From NCBI GenBank assembly GCA_019638235.1, contig JAHBUE010000003.1, positions 1 through 64,000 on the forward strand: a DNA stretch of 64,000 nucleotides, in the 5' to 3' direction. The notes under the pieces were generated by a model. The model searched no databases, had not been told where the DNA came from, and saw nothing but the letters and a program-made list of their open reading frames with translations. Shown here in pieces: positions 23,668 through 30,916 of the stretch. The translations under genes and the position numbers were made by a program. Numbering within the stretch: position 1 is the first letter of the stretch; each line of letters opens with the position of its first letter. The DNA comes from Cyclobacteriaceae bacterium (GTDB lineage Bacteria; Bacteroidota; Bacteroidia; Cytophagales; Cyclobacteriaceae).

Positions 23668-26076
23668 ATGATTCGCTTTAAAGGCATCTCTAAAAACCCA
23701 AAAGTAACGTCATTGCGAGGGAGCCTGCCTGCCGTACCGTTCGGACAGGCAGGGAACGACCCCCGCCTGCCGGACGAGCAGGGAAGCAATGCCGTTATGC
23801 AGTGTAGAAACAGGGATTGCTTCGCAGTCGCAGCCAATGACAGCAAACCTATCAAACAACGCACGTCATTGCGAGGGAGCTTCCGAAGGTTGCGGACGAA
23901 GCAATCCCCGTCTATGAAAAGCCACCGCTACGATTCCGGGGATTGCTTCACGCCACCGCACATTCCCGCCCTTCCGTTCGCAATGACGTTCTTGTATAAA
24001 GGGACGGCTGTCATCCAATTTTTTTGTGCCGAAGGTTTAACGCCTCGCAATGACGGCAAGGTCTTTAGAGATGCCCTTAAGTGGCTTTTGTTGCTGCCCT
24101 GTTTTTTCTTCTGCCCGGAGGGTTATGGGCAGCAACGCCCGCAATCGTACTTGGACAGCCTCTATGCAATAGCCTTTAAGAGCGTCCCCGACAGTAATTC
24201 AGTCAAAACGTTCACCCTGATGCAGCGTTATTACTTTGAAAGAGGGCAATATGATTCCGCGTTAAAATACGCCCGGCTTGCCGCGCCTGTGGCAGAGCGG
24301 TTAAAAGATGTGAGAACCCTTGCCCATGTCTATTACAGACTGGGCATGACCTATACCAACAAAACCGACTACGACAACGCCCGGCATTATTTAGAGGCGG
24401 CACAAAACCTGATACCTCAGCTCAACGACACCGCACTTCAGGTAAACATATATAACGCCTATGCCTTGCTCAGCAACTATCAGTCGGATTACAATACAGC
24501 GGTAGAATATTTATTAAAGGAGGCAGAACTCATCAATAGTTCATCATCAATGGAAATCAAACAAATGCTGCCCCAGGTGTATGGTAACATCGGCCACAAC
24601 CTTATTGGAGAAAAGCAATATGAAAAGGGAATTGAGTATGAAAAGAAGGCGTTGCTTATTAAGGGTTACCCCAGCGAGGCACGATACCGCGTCATGTTGC
24701 ATCTCGATATTTTCGATGCGTATATCCGGCTCGGGAATGACCAGACAGCAAAAGCGCATTTAGACTCTGCTATCCAACTTAATGCCCCGTTGGAAAATTC
24801 AGTCCTGTCAAGCATGGTGTTCAACAATCAGGCTTATTATTTCAGATATGTTGAGGATTACGACAATGCGTTGCAGGCGTACCACGAAGCGTACCAGCTT
24901 TGTGCTGAGACAGGGAATGAATACCTGAAATCCCAGATGGGCAATAATATTGCTGAAATGTATTTTCAGGCTGGCCGCTACGATGAGGCGTTCAGGTTTG
25001 CCTTGGAGGCAAACGATATAGGGAAGCGGTTGAAGGAATATAATGTAGCAGCAGCTTCGTACTCAACCTTAAAGCAACTGGCCTCGAAAAAAGCAGATTA
25101 TAAAAAAGCGCTGGAGTACGCAACATTAAGCCAGCAGTATGCCGACAGCGCAACAAACAAGGAAACACAAAAAACAGTACTGTCGCTTGAAGCAAAATAT
25201 CAGCACCAGAAAAAAGAAAAAGAAATAGCCGCGCTCACCATAGCCAACACGCAAAAAGAAATGGAATTGGTAAAGCGAAACAGACTGTTGGTGGTGGGCG
25301 GAATATCGGCCTTAGCTGTTGTGCTCGTGCTGACTTTGTTATATAAAAACAGCAGGCAAAAGCAAGAGATAGCCGAGCGCGAGCAGGCGCTTCAGCAGGA
25401 AAAAATCCAACACCTTGAACGGCAACAGCAAATCGTGTCTTTGCAAAGTATGGTCAACGGACAGGAAGCAGAGCGCACACGCATAGCCCGCGACCTGCAC
25501 GATGGACTGGGCGGATTGTTCTCTACTATTAAAATGTATTTCAGCACGTTGCAGCATGATGAACCTTCACTGAAGCAGAAAGAGTTGTTTCAGAAAAGTT
25601 ATTCGATGGTAGATAGTGCATCTGAGGAGGTAAGGCGCATTGCACACAACATGATGCCCGAAGTGCTGATGAAGATGGGATTGGTCAACGCGCTGAAAGA
25701 TTTATGCGCCAACATCACTGCCGGTAAGCTGCTAAAGGTGTCGCTGGAAGTACACGGTATGGACAACCGACTGAACACTACTACTGAAGTGATGCTGTTC
25801 CGCATTGTGCAGGAACTTCTGAACAACATCATCAAACATGCGCAGGCAACGGAGGCCATCATCCAGTTTATTCAGGAAGACCAGCGGTTAAGTGTAATCG
25901 TTGAAGACAATGGCCGGGGCTTCAATACACAGGAAGCAGACGAAAACAAACACGCGGGTATGGAAGCGATACAAAGTCGCGTGGCCTACCTGAACGGCAA
26001 GCTGAACATTGACTCGCAAAAGGGTTTAGGCACTACGGTGATGATGGATTTTCTTGTTAACCACATAGGCACATAG
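23668..26076 (+). CDS. TPR sensor histidine kinase (NarL/HisKA_3 type) with in-frame repeat insertion
   Basis: About 802 residues from the ATG at 23668. Residues 5-137 are translated repeat DNA (see 23678-24080); without it the protein would start MIRFKWLLLLPCFFFC, a good signal peptide. Then TPR repeats (about 160-500, periplasmic), one transmembrane helix (LLVVGGISALAVVLVLTLLY), a coiled coil, the HisKA_3 box TRIARDLHDGLGGLFSTIK with the phosphoacceptor His, and a HATPase domain (VQELLNNIIKHA, VEDNGRGF). Such kinases pair with LuxR-type regulators; the regulator lies at 26762. The last codons (NHIGT) come from a CACATAG repeat. Confidence 0.88.
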   Translation: MIRFKGISKNPKVTSLRGSLPAVPFGQAGNDPRLPDEQGSNAVMQCRNRDCFAVAANDSKPIKQRTSLRGSFRRLRTKQSPSMKSHRYDSGDCFTPPHIPALPFAMTFLYKGTAVIQFFCAEGLTPRNDGKVFRDALKWLLLLPCFFFCPEGYGQQRPQSYLDSLYAIAFKSVPDSNSVKTFTLMQRYYFERGQYDSALKYARLAAPVAERLKDVRTLAHVYYRLGMTYTNKTDYDNARHYLEAAQNLIPQLNDTALQVNIYNAYALLSNYQSDYNTAVEYLLKEAELINSSSSMEIKQMLPQVYGNIGHNLIGEKQYEKGIEYEKKALLIKGYPSEARYRVMLHLDIFDAYIRLGNDQTAKAHLDSAIQLNAPLENSVLSSMVFNNQAYYFRYVEDYDNALQAYHEAYQLCAETGNEYLKSQMGNNIAEMYFQAGRYDEAFRFALEANDIGKRLKEYNVAAASYSTLKQLASKKADYKKALEYATLSQQYADSATNKETQKTVLSLEAKYQHQKKEKEIAALTIANTQKEMELVKRNRLLVVGGISALAVVLVLTLLYKNSRQKQEIAEREQALQQEKIQHLERQQQIVSLQSMVNGQEAERTRIARDLHDGLGGLFSTIKMYFSTLQHDEPSLKQKELFQKSYSMVDSASEEVRRIAHNMMPEVLMKMGLVNALKDLCANITAGKLLKVSLEVHGMDNRLNTTTEVMLFRIVQELLNNIIKHAQATEAIIQFIQEDQRLSVIVEDNGRGFNTQEADENKHAGMEAIQSRVAYLNGKLNIDSQKGLGTTVMMDFLVNHIGT
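23678..24080 (+). mobile_element. TTAA-flanked composite palindromic element inserted in the kinase gene
   Basis: TTAA occurs at 23678-23681 and again at 24077-24080, bracketing 399 bases of extra sequence counting one TTAA. The element ends are inverted (GGCATCTCTAAA at 23683-23694, TTTAGAGATGCC at 24064-24075). Inside are repeated GTCATTGCGAGG and CAATGACG motifs also found at 3922-4017. Removing the insertion restores ATGATTCGCTTTAAGTGG, in frame. The insert has no stop codon in the kinase frame. Confidence 0.7.
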
Positions 26077-26125
26077 GTCACATTAGATGTCCGGTAAAAG
26101 CTATGTTTTCTATGTTTCTATGTGG
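26061..26125. repeat. CACATAG/CTATGTG hairpin repeat, copy 1
   Basis: CCACATAGGCACATAG pairs with CTATGTTTCTATGTGG around a short loop. It overlaps the end of the kinase gene and supplies its last codons and stop (TAG in CATAG). Confidence 0.7.
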
Positions 26126-26130
26126 TTCAA

Positions 26131-26224
26131 AAAATTACCGGATGAGTAACATATAGTAAATACTAAACCACATAGGCACATAGGTCACATTAGAGGTTCG
26201 GTAAAAGCTATGTTTCCTATGTGG
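26131..26224. repeat. CACATAG/CTATGTG hairpin repeat, copy 2, with a gene-end relic
   Basis: The hairpin proper is 26168-26224. The 38 bases before it (AATTACCGGATGAGTAACAT ... TAAATACTAAACC) closely match the 3' end and downstream flank of the GxxExxY gene at 26643-26682, so an earlier copy of that gene appears to have stood here and been lost. Confidence 0.65.
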
Positions 26225-26249
26225 TTTAAAAATTTAAAGCGATAGTGTT

Positions 26250-26660
26250 ATGACAAAAAAGTATTTGGACGAACTGACCTACCAAATCATCGGTGCAGCT
26301 ATTGAAGTTCATAAAGCGCTGGGGCCAGGTTTATTGGAAAGCGTGTATCATAAGTGCTTAAAGCAAGAATTTTTTTCCAGGGAGTTGTCTTATCATTCGG
26401 AGTTTCTTGTGAATGTGTACTACAAAGGTGTTGATGTTGATGCTGAATTGCGTTGTGATTTTTTAGTGGTAAATGCTATTGTAGTTGAGCTTAAATCAGT
26501 GGAAGCATTAGCCCCTATTCATGAGGCGCAGTTATTAACCTATATGAAGCTGTTGGAAAAACCCAAAGGTATTCTTATTAATTTTAACTGTACCAATATA
26601 TTTAAAGAGGGTCAAAGAACTTTTGTTAACGAGTATTACAGAGATTTACCGGATGAATAA
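26250..26660 (+). CDS. GxxExxY family protein
   Basis: 136 residues, the usual size. The defining motif is GPGLLESVYHKCL near residue 28, followed by LRCDFLVVNAIVVELKSVEAL, the D...ExK arrangement of PD-(D/E)XK nuclease-fold proteins, and a conserved end (LINFNCTNIFKEGQRTFVN). The family is common in Bacteroidota, often in several copies per genome within palindromic repeats, and its biochemical role is not established; a nuclease is an inference from the fold-like motif. Here it sits between a histidine kinase and its regulator, flanked on both sides by CACATAG hairpins, which suggests it came in as part of a mobile unit. Confidence 0.9.
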   Translation: MTKKYLDELTYQIIGAAIEVHKALGPGLLESVYHKCLKQEFFSRELSYHSEFLVNVYYKGVDVDAELRCDFLVVNAIVVELKSVEALAPIHEAQLLTYMKLLEKPKGILINFNCTNIFKEGQRTFVNEYYRDLPDE

Positions 26661-26680
26661 CACCTAAGTAAATACTAAAC

Positions 26681-26745
26681 CACATAGACACATAGTCCAT
26701 ATTAGAAGTCTGATAAAGACTATGTTTTCTATGTGCCTATGTGGT
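26681..26745. repeat. CACATAG/CTATGTG hairpin repeat, copy 3
   Basis: CCACATAGACACATAG...GTC pairs with GAC...CTATGTGCCTATGTGG, a long hairpin directly upstream of the response regulator start codon. It is the right flank of the GxxExxY unit. Confidence 0.7.
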
Positions 26746-26761
26746 AAAAAGTTATGGAATC

Positions 26762-27394
26762 ATGTTAAGAATTTTAATCATAGACGACCACCCATTAGTG
26801 CGTGATGGACTAAAAATAATGCTGGAGGGCGAGGGCACTGTTCAGATTGCCGGAGCCTGCAAAACTGCCGAAGAAGCACTTGCCTTTCTTGCGCAGGAAG
26901 AACCTGATATTATTCTATTAGACATCAACCTTCCTGATATGGACGGCCTTGCCTTGTGCGAAAAGATCAGGGAAACATACGTCCGCGTGAAAATAATCGG
27001 CCTGACCTCGGCCAATGAAGCGGGCATCATTACCGGGCTGCTGCAACGGGGCGGCAATGGCTACCTGTTAAAGAACATGGAACGGGACGAGCTTCTGAAA
27101 GCCATTGAAAAAGTTATGGCCGGAAAAGTTTATGTGAGCCAGGATGCCAACGAAAAAGTATTGGAGCAATTTCAGCAGGTTGGATCGACAGGCGAAGTGC
27201 CGGTGCTTACCCGCAGGGAAAAGGAAATTCTGCACTTGTTAGCTGATGGACTGAAAGGCCCTGAAATAGCAGAGAAACTTTTTTTAAGCACACTTACGGT
27301 GGAAACCCACCGCAAAAATCTCTTTAAAAAATTCAACGTCCACAACGTTCAATCGCTGCTTAAAACAGCGCGGGAGCAGAAGTTGTTACTGTAA
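26762..27394 (+). CDS. LuxR/NarL-type response regulator
   Basis: 210 residues from the ATG at 26762 (MLRILIIDDHP). The receiver domain has the acidic pair Asp8-Asp9, the phosphoacceptor Asp54 in IILLDINLPDMDG and the conserved Lys in NGYLLKN. The C-terminal LuxR helix-turn-helix (about 145-205) reads LTRREKEILHLLADGLKGPE, IAEKLFLSTLTVETHRKNLF. The cognate kinase is almost certainly the HisKA_3 protein at 23668, now separated from it by the GxxExxY unit. The regulon is unknown; the divergent T9SS array beside the kinase is a candidate by position. Confidence 0.93.
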   Translation: MLRILIIDDHPLVRDGLKIMLEGEGTVQIAGACKTAEEALAFLAQEEPDIILLDINLPDMDGLALCEKIRETYVRVKIIGLTSANEAGIITGLLQRGGNGYLLKNMERDELLKAIEKVMAGKVYVSQDANEKVLEQFQQVGSTGEVPVLTRREKEILHLLADGLKGPEIAEKLFLSTLTVETHRKNLFKKFNVHNVQSLLKTAREQKLLL

Positions 27395-27424
27395 AGGTGA
27401 GGTTACGACACTTTACAAAGATTT

Positions 27425-27625
27425 CTATTTAAACGTATAACGCACCCCCAGAAATCCCCGTATTCCCTGGTTGGGGCCATATACATACGCAGGATCGAAT
27501 GTCAACCCGTAAGGATTTTCAGGCGTTACCATCGCCTGGCCGTCCGCGTCAAACTGCACATCTTTATCAATTCGGTAATTCTATTCCGCCACTTCGTAAA
27601 GCCGAAAACCGTTAGCGGCAAGTTT
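27425..27625 (-). pseudogene. C-terminal remnant of a TonB-dependent receptor
   Basis: The minus strand reads NYRIDKDVQFDADGQAMVTP then ENPYGLTFDPAYVYGPNQG and IRGFLGVRYTFK before a TAG stop, the typical end of a Bacteroidota TonB-dependent outer-membrane receptor with a terminal aromatic strand. Upstream in the same frame, LAANGFRLYEVAE precedes an internal TAG, where Tyr would be expected. Beyond about 27625 no receptor sequence is seen. It is truncated and carries a nonsense codon, so it is not functional. Confidence 0.65.
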
Positions 27626-27718
27626 GATTATAAAAGAGAGAAACATTATCAAATATGGTTTTACAATCCATTTGACTTCAATTACATATTTATTGGACAG
27701 GAGAACTTTGTAATTAGG

Positions 27719-27958
27719 GTGTCGGACAAAGAAGATGAAATCTTAATATCCGAACTTCGAAAGAAATTCGACCAAGAAAGCGAACTTCCTCTAAATCAAG
27801 ACAGAGATTTTAATGAATATTTGAGAGCAATGGAATTTGAGTTTTTCGCTGACTGTTGGAGCAAGCTACAACAAGACTTGTCAAAGACTTTTAGGTGTTT
27901 CCTGATAGAATACGGAATCATAAGGGGACTTGACGTAAATACAAAGAATAAGAGTTGA
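27719..27958 (+). CDS. Hypothetical protein, probably 5'-truncated
   Basis: 79 residues if started at the GTG at 27719. The acidic, helical sequence (SDKEDEILISELRKKFDQES, EFEFFADCWSKLQQDL) matches no family I recognise. The frame is open for about 40 further codons upstream (HYQIWFYNPFDFNYIFIGQE) without an ATG, and that part looks protein-like, so the gene may have lost its start or use a non-ATG codon. It is AT-rich relative to neighbours and followed by GCCGCCAAC and an attC-like hairpin, resembling the cassette genes at 127-1664. Confidence 0.4.
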   Translation: MSDKEDEILISELRKKFDQESELPLNQDRDFNEYLRAMEFEFFADCWSKLQQDLSKTFRCFLIEYGIIRGLDVNTKNKS

Positions 27959-28014
27959 CGGAGAAAAAACTGATACGATTCTGACAAGTGAATTGACTGA
28001 CGACTGAACGACCA

Positions 28015-28066
28015 GCCGCCAACAAAACGCATAAGCCATGTCGGGGCAAGTGCAGCTTATCGTTTT
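28015..28066 (+). repeat. attC-like hairpin with a bulged base
   Basis: GCCGCCAAC (28015-28023) is followed by AAAACGCATAAGC (28024-28036), which pairs with GCTTATCGTTTT (28055-28066) as a 12-bp stem with one unpaired C at 28030. A core ending in AAC followed by a stem with an extrahelical base is the arrangement of the left half of an attC. No matching GTT core closes the right side, so it would be an incomplete site. Confidence 0.35.
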
Positions 28067-28172
28067 TATTTTCTTAACCTCGTTTGGCCACGTTGGACAA
28101 ACAGCAGGATACAATAATCAAAACAATTTTAATGGAGAATTGGAGTACAGGCGGGCCAATGACCTTAACTGA
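28038..28172 (+). CDS. Short open frame with signal-peptide-like start
   Basis: 44 codons from the ATG at 28038. The start MSGQVQLIVFIFLTSFGHVG followed by QTAGYNN looks like an export signal with cleavage near GQTA; the rest (QNNFNGELEYRRANDLN) is polar. It probably represents the beginning of a truncated exported-protein gene, since the region is full of gene fragments. Its ATG lies inside the loop of the attC-like hairpin. Translation is uncertain. The remaining bases up to 28281 hold nothing I recognise. Confidence 0.25.
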   Translation: MSGQVQLIVFIFLTSFGHVGQTAGYNNQNNFNGELEYRRANDLN

Positions 28173-28281
28173 AGGGCGGAGATTTTACATTAAGAATAAA
28201 CTCTTTTTAGAAACAGTTGATTTGATAAGTTAATTTCGCAATAGAGAGTTTACAGTAGTTGCTTCTACTGGTTTCCATTAC

Positions 28282-28911
28282 TTACAACGGCACGTACACC
28301 ACTTTTTTGGTTTCAAAAAATTCTTCGTTGAAATAGTCGGAGAGGTTATACAGGGCATACGGTTTTTTAAGTTCGTTTAGTTCTTCATCAAGGTCACCGC
28401 CTTTCAGGTATAGTATGCCGTTATCTAATTCGTGAATGGAGTTTTTCTTTACTTTATTGTGTACCCACCCGTAAAATTCCTTCAACCGTGTTACCGCACG
28501 ACTCACAATAAAATCGTACTGCGTTTTAATCTGCTCTGCACGGATTTGCTCGCCACGAACATTCTTTAATTCAAGCGCATCGGCAACAGCCTGCACAACT
28601 TTTATTTTCTTGCCAATGGAGTCAACCAAATGAAAATTTGTTTCGGGGAACAGAATAGCAAGCGGTATTCCCGGAAAACCGCCACCCGTGCCAACATCCA
28701 ACACATCCGCACCGGGTTTAAACGGTTGAACTTTTGCAATGCCCAACGAATGTAATACATGATTGATATATAAATTCTCTACATCCTTCCGCGAGATAAC
28801 ATTGATTTTATCGTTCCACTCTGAATAAAGCGCGAAGAGTTTTGAAAATTTTGATTTTTGCTCTTCCGTTACGTCAGGAAAATACCGGGATATAATATGT
28901 AAATCTTTCAA
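28282..28911 (-). CDS. rsmG: 16S rRNA (guanine-527-N7)-methyltransferase
   Basis: 209 residues, the normal length for RsmG (GidB), which methylates G527 of 16S rRNA in the 30S subunit. Characteristic motifs: LYSEWNDKINVISRKD near residue 28, LYINHVLHSLGIAKV, the SAM-binding DVLDVGTGGGFPGIPLAI near 70 and DFIVSRAVTRLKEFYGWV near 130. It follows the ECF sigma gene on the same strand with a 21-base gap, so the GT2-sigma-rsmG run may be one transcript. Confidence 0.95.
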   Translation of the reverse strand: MKDLHIISRYFPDVTEEQKSKFSKLFALYSEWNDKINVISRKDVENLYINHVLHSLGIAKVQPFKPGADVLDVGTGGGFPGIPLAILFPETNFHLVDSIGKKIKVVQAVADALELKNVRGEQIRAEQIKTQYDFIVSRAVTRLKEFYGWVHNKVKKNSIHELDNGILYLKGGDLDEELNELKKPYALYNLSDYFNEEFFETKKVVYVPL

Positions 28912-28932
28912 TCGTAAATCTAAAATCTGAAA

Positions 28933-29544
28933 TCAAATATGTTCCCGCTTATTCTTCACCATTTCAAACATGAGTTCGCGTGCGCGGTGAAGTTGCGCTT
29001 TTACCGTGCCAAGAGGCGCTTCAATTTCGGCAGCAATTTCTTCATACGATAACTCATTGAAATAACGCAGGCGCACTAACTTTTGATACTTGGGCGGCAG
29101 CTTATCAACAAACACCTGTATCAGTTCTTCCTTCTGCGCCTTAATGGCCTCCTCTTGCGGATTCGGGTTTTCATCTTCCACATCAATGGATACACCCTCG
29201 CCATTATCATCGGTAAATGTATTGCTTATACTAAGTGTGTTCAGTTTCTTTTTCCGGATATGGTCAATCGTATTGTTTGTAGCGATACGAAACAGCCACG
29301 TTGAAAACGTAAAATCTTTCTTAAACCGGTGCAGGCTTTTGAATGCTTTGGCAAACGATTCAATGGTCAGGTCTTCGGCATCATCAACATTGCGCACCAT
29401 TTTTAAAATCATGTGGTACACCGGGCGTTTATACCGCTGCATCAGCTTGGCAAAAGCCTGCTCGTTGTTGTTATTGACGGCCTCGTCAATCAACCTGAAG
29501 TCTTCCAGCGCTTTTGTTGAAAACCGACCTTCTAATTCTTCCAT
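28933..29544 (-). CDS. ECF-type RNA polymerase sigma factor
   Basis: 203 residues from the ATG at 29544 (MEELEGRFSTKALEDF), preferred over a start 84 bases upstream that would overlap the glycosyltransferase deeply. Region 2 is at about 20-95 (FAKLMQRYKRPVYHMILKMV, DAEDLTIESFAKAFKSL, FSTWLFRIATNNTIDHIR) and region 4 at about 135-195 (LPPKYQKLVRLRYFNELSYE, LGTVKAQLHRARELM). It recruits RNA polymerase to an extracytoplasmic-stress-type regulon. No anti-sigma gene (FecR or zinc-type) is adjacent, so its control is not evident. It overlaps the end of the upstream gene by 13 bases, implying coupled translation. Confidence 0.93.
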   Translation of the reverse strand: MEELEGRFSTKALEDFRLIDEAVNNNNEQAFAKLMQRYKRPVYHMILKMVRNVDDAEDLTIESFAKAFKSLHRFKKDFTFSTWLFRIATNNTIDHIRKKKLNTLSISNTFTDDNGEGVSIDVEDENPNPQEEAIKAQKEELIQVFVDKLPPKYQKLVRLRYFNELSYEEIAAEIEAPLGTVKAQLHRARELMFEMVKNKREHI

Positions 29545-30677
29545 TGTGCTTTTTTTGATACTAACGCAACCGTGCCCGTTGAAAGATAGTAAATCGTAAA
29601 AAGAAAATCTAAAAGCGGAATAGTCCACGCCTCAAATTTGTGCCTGACCCGCACTGAAAACCGGTAAACGGTAATCATAAACAGGGCTGAACGTACCAAC
29701 AGGGGCGTTAAAACCCATAGTATCAACGGGTTGGTACACAATAAGTAAATGCCCGTTATCCAGGCTACCATCTGCGACAAGCTGAATAACCCCAGCACCG
29801 TCCTATGCCCGAATTTATAAAACCGGCCCACCCGCAAATGCCTTGTTTTCTGCCGTAGAAATTCACGCCACGTTTGTTTCGGTATGGACATCACAAGGGC
29901 ATCAGCGCCCAGGCTCACTTGCGTATTTTTTGACGTGGCATGGCGGTTTACAAACAAATCATCATCGCCACCGGTAACATCTAAGTATCCCCGGAAACCC
30001 TTATTCTCTAAAAACAGCGATTTGCGATACGCGAGGTTACGGCCTACACCCATGTAGGGCATACCGGCCAATGCCAACCCCACATATTGCAATGCTGTAA
30101 ACAACGTTTCAAACCGGATGAACAGGTTCAGAAAGCCCGGTTGTTTGATATAAGGCGAGTACCCCAGCACAAGTTGTGTATCGGGCGTGAAGCGGTTCGC
30201 CATAGAAGCAATCCACGCGGGGCTGTTTGGACGACAATCCGCATCGGTAAGCAACACCACTTCATTACTGGCTGTTTTCATGGCCAGTGTGATGGCATAC
30301 TTTTTACCGTTGGCATGTGGCGGCAAATATTCTACCTGCACAACCTTTAGTTTCGGGTTGAAACGGGAAGCCTCTCTTAAAAAATCGAATGTTGCATCGT
30401 TCGACCGGTCGTTTACAACAATCACTTCAAAGTCGGGATAATCCTGCGCTAACAATTGAGGAACAAGCTCGCGCAGGTTTTGCTCTTCATCATGGGCGCA
30501 AACAATCACCGAAACGGGTATTGGCATAGACGCATCCCCGGTTTTTCCTTTTCGGGATAGACCGTATAGGAAAACTAAAAAGTAGATTAACTGGATAACA
30601 ACCGCTGCAAAGAAAAAAACAAAAACCGCTGACAATGAAAAGGGGGTTAAATTGAAATTGATAGTCCGTAAAGACAC
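29532..30677 (-). CDS. Membrane-anchored family 2 glycosyltransferase
   Basis: About 381 residues from a GTG at 30677; the frame stays open to a TTG at 30791 and has an ATG at 30758, but that upstream part is repeat DNA (30661-30785). One N-terminal membrane helix (SAVFVFFFAAVVIQLIYFLV) precedes a GT-A domain with VSVIVCAHDEEQNL, VVNDRSNDAT, the DxD motif in LLTDADCRP and a QxxRW-like RHLRVGRFY. Three hydrophobic segments lie at the C-terminus. The family polymerises or transfers sugars at the cytoplasmic face of the inner membrane; the acceptor is not predictable. The stop overlaps the sigma factor gene. Confidence 0.85.
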   Translation of the reverse strand: MSLRTINFNLTPFSLSAVFVFFFAAVVIQLIYFLVFLYGLSRKGKTGDASMPIPVSVIVCAHDEEQNLRELVPQLLAQDYPDFEVIVVNDRSNDATFDFLREASRFNPKLKVVQVEYLPPHANGKKYAITLAMKTASNEVVLLTDADCRPNSPAWIASMANRFTPDTQLVLGYSPYIKQPGFLNLFIRFETLFTALQYVGLALAGMPYMGVGRNLAYRKSLFLENKGFRGYLDVTGGDDDLFVNRHATSKNTQVSLGADALVMSIPKQTWREFLRQKTRHLRVGRFYKFGHRTVLGLFSLSQMVAWITGIYLLCTNPLILWVLTPLLVRSALFMITVYRFSVRVRHKFEAWTIPLLDFLFTIYYLSTGTVALVSKKAQWKN

Positions 30678-30785
30678 CTCAAACCCTGCCTTGATGTCAT
30701 CGCGGCCTTGAGCCGCGATCTCAATATTCGCAGGAGATGCCGGCTCAATGGCCGGCATGACAGTTAAAGTGTCTTTGCGGACTAT
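30661..30785. mobile_element. 125-bp inverted-repeat element at the glycosyltransferase 5' end
   Basis: ATAGTCCGTAAAGACAC (30661-30677) and GTGTCTTTGCGGACTAT (30769-30785) are inverted with one mismatch. Inside are GCGGC-TTGA-GCCGC and GCCGGC..GCCGGC hairpins and the ends GTCAT/ATGAC. It has no coding role but stays open in the glycosyltransferase frame. It fills most of the gap between that gene and the divergent tgt gene. Confidence 0.6.
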
Positions 30786-30885
30786 TGCCAAACGTGCAAA
30801 GATAAAGGCAGAATAATCCTGAAAAAGAAATTACTCCGGGAACATACCGAAATACATGGCGGGCGGAATATTGCATGGATAACGG

Positions 30886-30893
30886 TATTTTTG
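30886..30893 (+). promoter_or_regulatory. -7 promoter element of tgt
   Basis: TATTTTTG matches TAnnTTTG and lies 23 bases before the tgt ATG. The nearest upstream TTG (30871) is closer than the usual -33 spacing. Confidence 0.4.
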
Positions 30894-30916
30894 CCCCTGT
30901 TTTATTCAGGGCATCT

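Noticed and set aside
23683..24064. First 130 residues of the long kinase frame as a real protein domain
   Set aside because: The DNA is made of palindromic repeats also found at 3922-4017, and the translation is low in protein-like pattern. It is an insertion.
27611..27619. GTTAGCGGC as the left core of a second cassette
   Set aside because: The same bases read as LAAN in frame with the TonB receptor remnant on the other strand, so they may be receptor sequence. Kept only as a caveat.
28132..28233. Second short frame (33 codons) overlapping the signal-peptide-like frame
   Set aside because: No signal, domain or ribosome-binding context; it is one of several chance frames in a degraded stretch.
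30875..30916. Upstream ATG for tgt
   Set aside because: The added residues do not match the family and the ATG lies before the promoter -7 box at 30886.
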